DNA of 64,000 nt. Origin: Streptomyces dioscori (GTDB lineage: Bacteria; Actinomycetota; Actinomycetes; Streptomycetales; Streptomycetaceae). The DNA is taken from positions 408,154 to 472,153 of the forward strand of contig NZ_KZ679044.1 in NCBI RefSeq assembly GCF_003024195.1, read 5' to 3'. Position numbers and translations under genes: made by a program. Positions 42,786 to 50,693 of the stretch are shown here, in pieces (the stretch's first letter is position 1; each line of letters starts with the position of its first letter). Below the pieces are notes generated by a model. It was not told the DNA's origin. It worked only from the letters and a program-made list of their open reading frames with translations, and searched no databases.

Positions 42786-43341
42786 AGTCGCCCGTCCGCT
42801 GCAGCGGAGTGACCGACGCGTCCGGCTCGCCGCCACCGCCCGCGCCCCGAAGCGCCACCTCGCCGTACTTCCACGCGAAGGACAGCTCACCGTCGGCCCC
42901 CGGCAGAGTGAACTTCGCGGCCGTCACCGCGGCGGCCTTCTCGGCGTCCCCCGCGGGCCCGCGTACGTACGTGATCGTGAAGCCGACCGTCTCGTCCTTC
43001 TTCACCGTCAGCTTCTCCGCCACCGCGGACTTCTCCGGAGCGACGGACAGCGCGGTGCCGCCGACGTCCAGGCCGACGGTCGGGAAGCCCTTCAGCGTGC
43101 AGTCGGCTCCGGAGCCGTTCGTGAGGCTGACGGAGACGGTCCCGGTGTCGCCCGCGGCCGGGGCCTCGCTGGCGACGACCTCCTGGGCGAGCCCGTCGGC
43201 CGCACAGGCGGACGAGGAGGCGTCCTTCTTGGAGCCGCTGCTCTTGTTGTCACCGCCGCCACCGTCGTCGCCGCCACAGGCGGTCAGGGTCAGGGCGAGC
43301 GTCGCCGCGAGGGCGGTGACGGCGATCGGCAGGGTGCGCAT
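42784..43341 (-). CDS. DUF4232 lipoprotein
   Basis: 185 residues. The signal peptide MRTLPIAVTALAATLALTLTAC ends in a lipobox, followed by a Gly/Asp/Ser linker. The DUF4232 domain begins ~residue 45 (ACAADGLAQEV) and has a conserved Cys pair (ACAADG with DCTLKGFP). ATG at 43341 follows TGAGGACATCC at good spacing; an upstream TTG at 43353 is less likely. The function of DUF4232 is unknown. It is divergent from the FUSC gene. Confidence 0.88.
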   Translation of the reverse strand: MRTLPIAVTALAATLALTLTACGGDDGGGGDNKSSGSKKDASSSACAADGLAQEVVASEAPAAGDTGTVSVSLTNGSGADCTLKGFPTVGLDVGGTALSVAPEKSAVAEKLTVKKDETVGFTITYVRGPAGDAEKAAAVTAAKFTLPGADGELSFAWKYGEVALRGAGGGGEPDASVTPLQRTGD

Positions 43342-43378
43342 GGATGTCCTCAAGCCTCAGGGTCGTACTGCTGCTGAT

Positions 43379-43444
43379 GGTGAAGCGGGTACCGAAGGTG
43401 AAGCGGGTACTGATGGTGAAGCGGGTACTGATGGTGAAGCGGGT
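43379..43444. repeat. 18-bp tandem repeat, ~3.7 copies
   Basis: GGTGAAGCGGGTACTGAT-type units start at 43379, 43397, 43415 and 43433. The first varies at three bases. The block lies in the divergent spacer of the DUF4232 and FUSC genes. Confidence 0.9.
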
Positions 43445-43520
43445 GGTGACGCGGTGATGACCGTATCCGTAGATCATCATGGATCCGCCGCCCCTCCGGC
43501 CCCTCCCGTACGCTGGCGCA

Positions 43521-45701
43521 GTGAGCTGGCGACGAGCGCTTAAGGACACCGCGCGTTCGGGGCTCGCCGTGGAGAAGACACGGCTCGAACCTCTCGTCGC
43601 GGTGCGCGGAGCGGCAGGGCTCGCGATCGTGATCGCGGCGAGCCTGTGGGCCTTCGGCCCGGCCGTCGCCGCGAGTTCGGCGTTCGGCGCGTTCCAGGCG
43701 GCGATCGCCACGTTCCAGCGCAGCTGGCGCCCCCGCCCCGAACTGGCCCTCGCCTCCGGTACGAGCCTCGCCGTCTCCACCTTCCTCGGCTACCTGACGA
43801 TCTCGCAGGAACCGCTCTTCCTCGCCCTGCTGGTGGTGTGGACGTTCGCCGCGGGGATGAGCTGGGCCGCGGGCCCGACCATCGGCCTGATCGCGTCCTC
43901 GAACGTGGCGATCATGCTCGTGACGGTCACCCTGCCGACCTCCGTCGCCCAGGCCGCGGGCCACGCCGCCATGATGATCGTGGGCGGTGTCGTCCAGGCC
44001 GCGCTGATCGTGCTCTTCCCCGTACGCCGCTGGGGCGCCCACCGTGACGCGCTCGCCGACGCCCTGGCCGCCGAGGCGGACTACGCGCGGCGGCTGCGCC
44101 ACGATCCCGTCGCGTCCTTCGACCCGCTGCCCCTGATGGAGGCCCGCAACGCCGCCGCCGTCACACCCCGCCAGGCCCGCCGCCGCCCCGCCGAACTGCA
44201 CGGCGCCCGCGGCATCGCGGAGCGCATCCGTCCGGTACTCGCCTCCCTCGCCGACCCGGCGATGGGCGTACCGGCGGAGGGCCGGGCCCGCGACCGCGTC
44301 CGTGAACTGCTCGCCGCCGCCGGCGCCATCCTCGACGTGGCGGCCCACTCGATCCGCCGAGGTGAGCCCGTCACCGTCCCGGGCGCGGCCCTGGCCACCT
44401 TCCGCACCCCGGACACCGGGAGCGTCCTCACCGGCCGCCCCTACCGCGCGGCGTCCCGCCTGAACACCCTCCTCCAGGACGTGCTGGAGACGGCGGGCGG
44501 CAACACACCGAAGGGCACCGACCGGACCCCGGTCGTCGGCGTCGCCCCGGCCGCCCCCTCCCAGCGCCCCGGCAGCCGCAGCCGCCCCACCCTGCTCGCC
44601 CTGATCCCCACGGCGCTCAGGGCGATGCGCAAGGAACTGCGCAGGGGTTCCCCGATCACCCGGCACGCCACCCGGGTGTCCGCGGTCGCCGCCGCCGGCT
44701 ACGTCCTCGGCACCGCGCTGCCCCTCGGCCACGGTTACTGGGCCCCGCTGACCTCGGTCATGGTCATGCGCCCGGACTTCTCACAGACGTACAGCCGGGC
44801 CGTCGCCCGGCTCGGCGGCACCGTCGTCGGTGTGGCCGTGGCCACGGCGGTGGTGCGGCTGGCCGACCCGGGCACGTACCTCTCCGGCACCCTCGCCGTG
44901 GTGAGCGCCGCACTCATGTACCTACTGATGCGTACGGGCCAGTTCGCCGCCCAGGGCTGCATCGCCGCGTACGTCGTCTTCCTGCTCGGCATGGGTGGCG
45001 AACAGTGGACGCAGACCGTGCCAGAACGCGTCCTGCTCACCCTGCTCGGCGGACTGCTGGCGATGATCGCGTACGCCGTCTACCCGGCCTGGGAGACCCC
45101 GCGGCTGCGCACCCGCCTCGCGGACTGGCTGGCGACGCAGGGCCGTTACGCGGCCGTGGTCTTCGACGCCTACGCCGATCCGGCCCTCCGCAGCGCCCCC
45201 GACGTCCGTGAGGCCCTGCTCACCGCGCGCACCGCCCGGGCGGCCTGGCACACGGCCGTGGCCCGTGCCACCGCCGAACCGGTCCGCCACCGCGGCCTCT
45301 CGCGGACCGCCGCCGACGACGCCGAGGACGCGCTCGCCCAACTGGGCCGCGTGGCCATGCTTCTGGAGGCCCACCTTCCGGAACGCGGCGCGACTCCGGT
45401 CCCGGCAGCCGCCGCCCTCGCCGAGGCCCTGCGCGAATCCACCCAGCAGGGCGCCAAGGCCATCCGCGAGCGCCGGGTCCCGACCTGGGACGCGGTACGG
45501 GCTGCCGTGGAGGCCCTGGAGACGGCACCGCCGGGCGGGGAGGAAGCCCTGCTCGTTCCGGCGCGGCTCGTCCTCGACGCGCTGACCGAACTGTCCGAGG
45601 CGCTCGACACGGCCGTACCGCCCATGACGCTCGACGGGACGTCGACGGGCACGGATCCGGTCGCGAAGACGGGTGGTGTCAGGAGCCCAGGCTCGCCGTA
45701 G
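43521..45701 (+). CDS. FUSC-family inner-membrane protein (aromatic acid exporter-like)
   Basis: 726 residues. There are two clusters of membrane helices, ~30-180 and ~410-530, as in the FUSC/YccS/AaeB fold. Conserved pieces are YWAPLTSVMVMRPDFSQTYSRAVARLGGTVVG. Long cytosolic helical parts lie between and after the clusters. GTG at 43521 is preferred. It lies six bases after TACGCT and may be leaderless; an ATG at 43479 is possible. Family members export small aromatic compounds, and the substrate here is unknown. Its 3' end overlaps the convergent lipoprotein gene by 23 bases. Confidence 0.85.
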   Translation: MSWRRALKDTARSGLAVEKTRLEPLVAVRGAAGLAIVIAASLWAFGPAVAASSAFGAFQAAIATFQRSWRPRPELALASGTSLAVSTFLGYLTISQEPLFLALLVVWTFAAGMSWAAGPTIGLIASSNVAIMLVTVTLPTSVAQAAGHAAMMIVGGVVQAALIVLFPVRRWGAHRDALADALAAEADYARRLRHDPVASFDPLPLMEARNAAAVTPRQARRRPAELHGARGIAERIRPVLASLADPAMGVPAEGRARDRVRELLAAAGAILDVAAHSIRRGEPVTVPGAALATFRTPDTGSVLTGRPYRAASRLNTLLQDVLETAGGNTPKGTDRTPVVGVAPAAPSQRPGSRSRPTLLALIPTALRAMRKELRRGSPITRHATRVSAVAAAGYVLGTALPLGHGYWAPLTSVMVMRPDFSQTYSRAVARLGGTVVGVAVATAVVRLADPGTYLSGTLAVVSAALMYLLMRTGQFAAQGCIAAYVVFLLGMGGEQWTQTVPERVLLTLLGGLLAMIAYAVYPAWETPRLRTRLADWLATQGRYAAVVFDAYADPALRSAPDVREALLTARTARAAWHTAVARATAEPVRHRGLSRTAADDAEDALAQLGRVAMLLEAHLPERGATPVPAAAALAEALRESTQQGAKAIRERRVPTWDAVRAAVEALETAPPGGEEALLVPARLVLDALTELSEALDTAVPPMTLDGTSTGTDPVAKTGGVRSPGSP

Positions 45702-46203
45702 GCAGGCCGGGCGGCAGGCCCTCACCCTCGGACCTGGTGTACGTCTCCGCGCCGAAGCCTTCCCAGGTGACCTTCAGGGTGGTGGCGTCGACGGAGTCCA
45801 CCATGCCCTCGGCCCGGTCCTTGTTCCCGTCGGTGCACTTCAGCGTGATCATGCGCATGTCGGAGGTCTTGCCCGCCGTGCCGCTGCAGATGGATCCGCT
45901 CGTCGAGAAGAGGCCGGCCTCCTTGCCGGTGATCACCAGGGCCACGGCCTTGCCGCCCTTGGTGGTCAGCCAGTTGCCGTCCAACTCGCCGGTGTCGGTG
46001 CCGGTGCCGGCGTCCGCGGACTGGGTCGGCTCGGCGCTGGCCGCGGACGACGGGTCCTTGTCGCCGCCACCGCCGCCACCGCCGCCTCCACCGTCACCGT
46101 CGCCGCTGCAGCCCGTCGTGAGGGCGAGCGCGGCTGCCAGACCTGCGGCTGTGGCCGCGATGCGCGTGTGCCTGCGCGTGCGGGGGAAGGTCGCCGAAGT
46201 CAC
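45679..46203 (-). CDS. Secreted lipoprotein with poly-Gly linker
   Basis: 174 residues. The signal peptide has RTRRHTRIAATAAGLAAALAL and a lipobox TTGC. Ten consecutive Gly residues follow, then a ~100-residue beta-rich domain (GNWLTTKGGKAVALVITG; SICSGTAG). The GTG at 46203 has an excellent RBS (CTGGAGGCTCA). The second half resembles small extracytoplasmic lipocalin-like domains, but no family can be named. Confidence 0.82.
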   Translation of the reverse strand: MTSATFPRTRRHTRIAATAAGLAAALALTTGCSGDGDGGGGGGGGGGDKDPSSAASAEPTQSADAGTGTDTGELDGNWLTTKGGKAVALVITGKEAGLFSTSGSICSGTAGKTSDMRMITLKCTDGNKDRAEGMVDSVDATTLKVTWEGFGAETYTRSEGEGLPPGLPTASLGS

Positions 46204-46260
46204 TGAGCCTCCAGGGGTGTGGCCGGACGGGTCCAACCGCTGCAAGTTACCAGCAGTAGG

Positions 46261-46515
46261 CGCGCCCGTTCCCCGGGTGCGGGCCGGTGGGGGCTGATCG
46301 CGCAGTTCCCCGCGCCCCTGAGGAACCAGGTCGTTCGCTCGTGCAGCCCGGTGGGGGTTGGCCGCGCAGTTCCCCGCGCCCCTGAGGGGGGCAGGCCTAT
46401 GTGTCCGTGCGGGCCGGTGGGGGTTGACCGCGCAGTTCCCCGCGCCCCTCCAGGAGCACGGGGAACTCCGCCCCGCCTTCAGGGGCGCGGGGAACGGCGC
46501 GCTCAGCCCCCGCCG
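46261..46515. repeat. Array of the dispersed GC-rich intergenic element
   Basis: At least three units (near 46275, 46350 and 46415) share CCGGTGGGGG followed by GCGCAGTTCCCCGCGCCCCT. A fourth is reversed (AGGGGCGCGGGGAAC, ~46480), so the array can fold into long hairpins. The rest of 46204-46570 has no gene. Confidence 0.88.
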
Positions 46516-46570
46516 GCCCGCAGTCGAAGTGCAACCTCAGCCACCCCACTCCACCTCACCCCACCCACCC

Positions 46571-46876
46571 CTACCAGGAAGACTTCCGTACCCCCGGCAG
46601 GAAGCCTCCATGGGCCAGTGCCCGCAGGTTCACCCGGGAGACTCCGAACGTTCGGAGATACCCCCGCGGACGCCCGTCCACCGCGTCCCGGTTACGCACC
46701 CGCCCCGCCGCCGCATCCCGCGGCTGCCGCCGCAACTCCCGCGCGGCGGAGGCCCGTTCCGCCTCCGTCGAGGACGGCCGGCGCACGATCTCCTTCAGTT
46801 CGGCCCGCCGCACGGCGTACCGCGCCACCACCACCCGCCGCGCCTCGTTCTTCGCGATCTTGCTCTTCTTCGCCAT
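46571..46876 (-). CDS. rpsN: 30S ribosomal protein S14, zinc-free paralogue
   Basis: 101 residues, the long S14 form. It has MAKKSKIAKNEARR at the start and RPRGYLRTFGVSRVNLRALA near the end. The zinc-binding CxxC pairs of the short form are absent, so it needs no metal. Its ATG overlaps the rpmB stop by one base, so the two are a coupled unit. It belongs to the zinc-starvation ribosomal set of this island. Confidence 0.95.
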   Translation of the reverse strand: MAKKSKIAKNEARRVVVARYAVRRAELKEIVRRPSSTEAERASAARELRRQPRDAAAGRVRNRDAVDGRPRGYLRTFGVSRVNLRALAHGGFLPGVRKSSW

Positions 46877-47112
46877 CAGACCTTCACCCCGCGGGCCCGG
46901 ATCCGGGCCACCGCGGCCTCGACGCCGATGACGTCGACCGTCTTGATGCCCTTGGTGCTCAGCTTCAGCCGTACGTACCGCCCCTCGCCCGGCAGCCAGT
47001 ACCGCTTGCTCTGGATGTTCGGGTCGAAGCGGCGCGACGTGCGCCGGTGTGAGTGGGAGATGGCGTTGCCGAAGCCCGGCCGGGCCCCGGTCAGCATGCA
47101 GTGTGCGGACAT
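46876..47112 (-). CDS. rpmB: 50S ribosomal protein L28, zinc-free paralogue
   Basis: 78 residues. MLTGARPGFGNAISHSHRRT is the L28 signature; the usual CxxC of the zinc form is replaced by MLTGA. It is the first gene of the leftward half of the island, divergent from rpmG across the Zur-type promoter. Replacement under zinc limitation would release zinc from ribosomes. Confidence 0.95.
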   Translation of the reverse strand: MSAHCMLTGARPGFGNAISHSHRRTSRRFDPNIQSKRYWLPGEGRYVRLKLSTKGIKTVDVIGVEAAVARIRARGVKV

Positions 47113-47152
47113 GGTGAGTGACGTACCTCTCTCGATTCACCCCATTCCCCTT

Positions 47153-47187
47153 ATTGGTAATGGGAGTCGTTTTCATATACTAGCCAC
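47153..47187 (+). promoter_or_regulatory. Zur-type box and leaderless promoter of the rightward operon
   Basis: TTGGTA (47153-47158) and TATACT (47175-47180), with a 16-bp spacer, form a good promoter. ATG lies 7 bases after the -10, so translation should be leaderless. Between them AATGGGAGTCGTTTTCATA resembles half of the Streptomyces Zur box (TGAAAATGATTTTCA-like). Confidence 0.7.
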
Positions 47188-47352
47188 ATGGCACGCAACG
47201 AACTCCGCCCGGTCGTCAAACTCCGGTCCACGGCCGGGACCGGCTACACGTACGTCACCCGCAAGAACCGCCGCAACGACCCCGACCGCATGACCCTGCG
47301 CAAGTACGACCCCCGCGCCGGCCGGCACGTCGACTTCCGAGAGGAGCGCTGA
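47188..47352 (+). CDS. rpmG: 50S ribosomal protein L33, zinc-free paralogue
   Basis: 54 residues. It has MARNELRPVVKLRSTAGTGYTYVTRKNRRN with no Cys, while zinc-binding L33 has four. It is the first gene of the rightward, probably leaderless, operon. Five bases separate it from rpmE2. Its presence with zinc-free S14, L28, L31 and S18 is the known Zur-regulated set of Streptomyces. Confidence 0.95.
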   Translation: MARNELRPVVKLRSTAGTGYTYVTRKNRRNDPDRMTLRKYDPRAGRHVDFREER

Positions 47353-47357
47353 ACGTC

Positions 47358-47660
47358 ATGCGCGAAGGAATCCACCCGGCGTACGGGCCCGTCGTCTTCC
47401 GGGACCGGGCCGCGAACCACGCCTTCCTGACCGGCTCGACCATGACGAGCGAGAAGACGATCGACTGGGAGGACGGCAACACGTACCCGGTCGTCGACGT
47501 CGAGATCTCGAACGTGAGCCACCCCTTCTACACGGGCACGGCCCGCGTACTGGACACGGCCGGCCGCGTCGAGCGCTTCGAGCGCCGCTTCGGAAAGCGC
47601 GACGGCCATGGGGGCGGCCAAGGGGACGGCAGGCGCGACGGCCAGAGCGGGGAGCGCTGA
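47358..47660 (+). CDS. rpmE2: 50S ribosomal protein L31 type B, zinc-free
   Basis: 100 residues. It has MREGIHPAYGPVVFRD, TGSTM and VEISNVSHPFYTG, the type B (YtiA-like) signature without the Cys of type A. The last ~25 residues are a Gly/Arg/Asp-rich extension not usual in the family. Its last base overlaps the start of the COG0523 gene (TGATG). Confidence 0.93.
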   Translation: MREGIHPAYGPVVFRDRAANHAFLTGSTMTSEKTIDWEDGNTYPVVDVEISNVSHPFYTGTARVLDTAGRVERFERRFGKRDGHGGGQGDGRRDGQSGER

Positions 47661-48814
47661 TGCTGTCCGTCGCCGTCGTCGGCGGGCTGCACGCCGACGC
47701 GCGCCGGCAGGCCGTGGAGCGGCTGCTCGCCGACGTGCCGGGCGCCGTGGCACTGCACCACGACCTCGCGACGGCCGTGCAGGGCACGGTGGTACGGACC
47801 GTCCGCGACCGCACCGGCATCGTCTCGGCCGGTGAGGCACCGCTGGTCAACGACTGCGCGTGCTGCGCCCTGCGCGAGGACCTGGTCCCGGAGCTGGAGC
47901 GGCTCGCGGCGGACGGCGTGACCCGGCTCGCGATCGTCGAGCTGTGGGACTCGGTCGAGCCGAAGGCGATGGCCGAGGTGGTCGCGAGTGCCGGGCTCCG
48001 CCTGACGGGCGTCATCACCGCGGTCGACCCCGCGCTGGTGCTCCCGTACCTCGGCAACGGCGACGACCTCGCCGACGCGGGCCTCGCCGCCGCCGCGACC
48101 GACCAGCGCACCGTCGCCGACACCTTCGCCCGTCAGCTGGAGTACGCGCCGGTGCTGGCCCTCGCCGACTCGGCGGAGGCCGACGACGAGGACCGCGCCC
48201 TGCTGGCCCAGCTCCACCCGACCGCCCGCCGGATCCCGATCGATCCCGACGTGTCCGACCCCTCTCCGGTGACCCCCTCGCCCCTCGCCGCCGCCGCACT
48301 CGCCGGCTTCGACGTGGAGTCGGCCGCCGCGGCCCAGCATCCGGCCTGCGCGCTGCTGCCCGCCGAGGCGGACGAGTGCGGGGTCGCCACGCTCGTATGG
48401 CACCGGAGCCGGCCGTTCCACCCGGAGCGGCTCTACGCGGCGCTGGAGGACCTGGCCTGCGCCGCCGCGCGCAGCCGGGGCCGGTTCTGGCTCGCGGACC
48501 GGCCCGACACCCTGCTGCACTGGGACGCGGCCGGCGGCGCCCTGTGCGTGGAGAGCGCCGGGCCGTGGATGGCGTCCCTGCCCGACGCGGCCTGGGACAT
48601 GGTGCCGCCGGTGCGCCGGGCCGCCGCCGCGCTCGACTGGCATCCCGAGCACGGCGACTGCTGCCAGCACCTTGTCTTCACCTCGCCGGGCCTGGACCGC
48701 GACGGGCTCGAACTGCTCCTGGAGTCCTGCCTGCTGACCGACACGGAGTACGCCGCCGGCCGCACCGCCTGGAAGCGACTCCCGCCCGCCTTCGACACCC
48801 TCCTGGAGGTCTGA
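47660..48814 (+). CDS. COG0523/CobW-family protein with degenerate P-loop
   Basis: 384 residues. The family metal motif CxCC is present (NDCACCALREDL, ~residues 70-81). The C-terminal CobW-C domain (FHPERLYAALEDL; WHPEHGDCCQHLVFTSPGLD) is intact. The N-terminal nucleotide site reads VAVVGGLHADARRQAVERLL, where a GxxxxGK(S/T) P-loop is expected, so GTP hydrolysis may be lost. COG0523 proteins act as zinc chaperones, and its position in the Zur island fits a zinc-allocation role. It is translationally coupled to rpmE2, with three bases between its stop and rpsR. Confidence 0.9.
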   Translation: MLSVAVVGGLHADARRQAVERLLADVPGAVALHHDLATAVQGTVVRTVRDRTGIVSAGEAPLVNDCACCALREDLVPELERLAADGVTRLAIVELWDSVEPKAMAEVVASAGLRLTGVITAVDPALVLPYLGNGDDLADAGLAAAATDQRTVADTFARQLEYAPVLALADSAEADDEDRALLAQLHPTARRIPIDPDVSDPSPVTPSPLAAAALAGFDVESAAAAQHPACALLPAEADECGVATLVWHRSRPFHPERLYAALEDLACAAARSRGRFWLADRPDTLLHWDAAGGALCVESAGPWMASLPDAAWDMVPPVRRAAAALDWHPEHGDCCQHLVFTSPGLDRDGLELLLESCLLTDTEYAAGRTAWKRLPPAFDTLLEV

Positions 48815-48817
48815 CCC

Positions 48818-49087
48818 ATGGCCCGTGACGCCACTGGCGCCCGTAACAGCCGCACCCCTCGTGACACCGGACGCAAGGTGTCCCCGCCCCGGCCCAACCC
48901 GCTGGATGCGGCGAAGATCACGTACATCGACTACAAGGACACGGACCTTCTGCGGAGGTTTCTCTCCGACCGCGGAAAGATTCGCAGTCGCAGGGTCACC
49001 CGGGTCTCCGCCCGGCAGCAGCGACGGCTGGCCCGCGCGATCAAGAACGCCCGCGAGATGGCTCTGCTGCCCTACGCGTCCCGTTAG
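48818..49087 (+). CDS. rpsR: 30S ribosomal protein S18, zinc-free paralogue
   Basis: 89 residues. ITYIDYKDTDLLRRFLSDRGKIRSRRVTRVSARQQRRLARAIKNAREMALLPY is the S18 core. It lacks the Cys residues of the zinc-binding version. It is the last gene of the Zur-type operon; a strong hairpin follows at 49218. Confidence 0.95.
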   Translation: MARDATGARNSRTPRDTGRKVSPPRPNPLDAAKITYIDYKDTDLLRRFLSDRGKIRSRRVTRVSARQQRRLARAIKNAREMALLPYASR

Positions 49088-49217
49088 TCCCGGCCGCCAC
49101 GCCGGCGCCGGCCGGTTTCGGGAAGCCCCCGCAGTCCCCGTCGCCCCTCTGTTCGCCAGGTCCCCCAAGGTCTCTGTGGTCTCCAGTGCCTCGACCGCCC
49201 CGGCCTGCCCGTCGGCC

Positions 49218-49250
49218 CCGCCCCGCCCGTTCATTTTCCGGGCGGGGCGG
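49218..49250 (+). terminator. Terminator of the zinc-starvation operon
   Basis: CCGCCCCGCCCG and CGGGCGGGGCGG form a perfect 12-bp stem with a 9-base loop. The rest of 49088-49472 holds only the 27-bp element and the promoter region of the DUF397 gene. Confidence 0.85.
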
Positions 49251-49363
49251 CGTCATGTCGGAACAGGAACGGCCCGGTGTGCGTCTCTTCCATTGACAGG
49301 GCGTGGAGTTGGAACGATTCGGGCTTCGCGACCGTCAAACCTGTAACCACGAGAACACCCCCC

Positions 49364-49390
49364 GTGCACGTGCATCTGCCCATGCATCTG
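49364..49390 (+). promoter_or_regulatory. 27-bp element, copy A, upstream of the DUF397 gene
   Basis: It starts GTGCACGTGCATCTGCCC and ends GCATCTG. It contains the palindrome GTGCAC and a repeated GCATCTG 11 bases apart. A 26/27 copy in reverse orientation is at 50459. It lies 83 bases before the DUF397 start. Confidence 0.75.
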
Positions 49391-49472
49391 CATGTGAAGA
49401 CAGCTATGATCCGGGGCAGTTGACCACTGCATCTATGGCAACAGACGCCAATGCACCACCGGGGAGCGACCT

Positions 49473-49715
49473 GTGGACCACGACGTGTACAACGGCATGG
49501 CTGCCACGGAGCTGCACGAGGCGGCCTGGCAGAAGAGCCGGCACAGCAACTCGCAGGGTTCCTGCGTGGAGTTCGCCCGGCTGCCCGGCGGCGAGGTGGC
49601 CGTGCGCAACTCGCGCTTCCCCGACGGTCCGGCCCTCGTCTACACCCGCGCGGAGATCGAGGCCATGCTCCTGGGCATCAAGGACGGCGAGTTCGACCAC
49701 CTGATAGCGGGCTGA
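49473..49715 (+). CDS. DUF397 domain small regulatory protein (BldB/AbaA-ORFD-type context)
   Basis: 80 residues with the DUF397 core WQKSRHSNSQGSCVEFARLPGGEVAVRNSRFPDGPALVYT. GTG start. DUF397 proteins are a Streptomyces-expanded family that is nearly always next to an XRE-DUF5753 regulator and an anti-sigma-type ATPase, as here. Roles in development and antibiotic control are known for some sets, such as the abaA and whiJ loci. The role of this one is unknown. Confidence 0.9.
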   Translation: MDHDVYNGMAATELHEAAWQKSRHSNSQGSCVEFARLPGGEVAVRNSRFPDGPALVYTRAEIEAMLLGIKDGEFDHLIAG

Positions 49716-49887
49716 CGCCTGCAGCCGTCAGGGGCGCGTGCGGTGCGGTGGGTGCAGCGGATGTTCGGATGCACTGGGGTGTATACGGTCTTCGTGGCCC
49801 GCGACCCACGGCATGCCACAGCGCCCGGCGGCACCGGCGGCCCGTAACGCGCGTAGAGCCGCGGCGCGAAAAAAGCGCCGCGGTCCG

Positions 49888-50385
49888 TCACGCCGAGGGC
49901 CCCAGGCGGAACAGGGCCCACACGACCTTGCCGTTGAGGGTGTTGGCCAGCGGGTGCCATCCCCAGCCGTCGGCGAAGGACTCGACCAGGAACAGGCCGC
50001 GTCCCGACTCCGCCGAGAAGTCGTCGGAGTCGCCCGCGACCGGGCTGTCGTGGCTGGGGTCGCGCACCGCGCACACCAGTCTCTCGGTCCACCGCATCAG
50101 GTGCAGCCGCACGGGCGGTTCCTGGTCGGCGGAGCGGGGGGTGTCCGCGGGCAGCGCGTGCCGCAGCGCGTTGGTGACGAGTTCCGAGACCACCAGACAG
50201 ACGTCGTCGAAGCGGTTGCCCACGTCCCACTGGTCGAGCGTGCGGCGGGTGAACTGCCGTGCGTCGCGCACCGCTTCGTAACGGGGCGGGAGGGCGCAGG
50301 AGGCGGCGTTGGAGACGGCCGCCGGGTCCAGTGGCGGAAGCCCCTGCCTTAACGGCTCCAGCATGGTCGATCCATTCGTCCCCAT
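49888..50385 (-). CDS. Anti-sigma-type ATP-binding protein (HATPase_c)
   Basis: 165 residues. N-box VSELVTNALRHAL (~residues 63-75), and the G-box region GRGLFLVESFADGWGWH near the C-terminus. It is a GHKL ATPase like RsbW, but in this family it sits in WhiJ/AbaA-type clusters. ATG at 50385 is preferred over GTG 50394 because GGGAG is well spaced. It is divergent from the XRE gene, and copy B of the 27-bp element lies between them. Confidence 0.9.
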   Translation of the reverse strand: MGTNGSTMLEPLRQGLPPLDPAAVSNAASCALPPRYEAVRDARQFTRRTLDQWDVGNRFDDVCLVVSELVTNALRHALPADTPRSADQEPPVRLHLMRWTERLVCAVRDPSHDSPVAGDSDDFSAESGRGLFLVESFADGWGWHPLANTLNGKVVWALFRLGPSA

Positions 50386-50693
50386 GCGAGGCACTCCCGG
50401 GGTTCGCGGTCGTTGCGATGCAGCGGTGGCGCTAGACCATCGTTCCGTCTGCGTTCAGCAGATGCAAGGGCAGATGCACGTGCACGCGCCCGAATTGGAC
50501 CCTCCCATGCCGCTTCTTGGTGCTTTTTTCCGCCATCTCTCCGCCACATTTCTGGGTCTGGCTTGTCTTCTCCTTGTCGTTTCCTGTGTAACTCCCCTGA
50601 AAGCTTGCCGTTTCTGTAACCGAACGAGTACTGCTTGAAGTGTTTTAGTGGCAGACTGCGGCCCTTGAAGACGGGTTGGGGAGGCTGGCGAAC
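50386..50693. promoter_or_regulatory. Divergent promoter region of the HATPase and XRE genes
   Basis: No gene. It holds copy B of the 27-bp element (50459-50485) and a less GC-rich segment (50570-50650). A good RBS (GGGGAGG) precedes the XRE GTG. Confidence 0.5.
50459..50485 (-). promoter_or_regulatory. 27-bp element, copy B, upstream of the HATPase gene
   Basis: Read on the minus strand it equals copy A (49364-49390) at 26 of 27 bases. It lies 74 bases before the HATPase start, a distance similar to copy A from DUF397, and in the same orientation relative to the gene. Confidence 0.75.

Noticed and set aside
46261..46515. Repeat array considered as CRISPR
   Set aside because: Units differ in orientation and spacing, and are internally palindromic and unspaced by unique 30-bp spacers; no cas genes.
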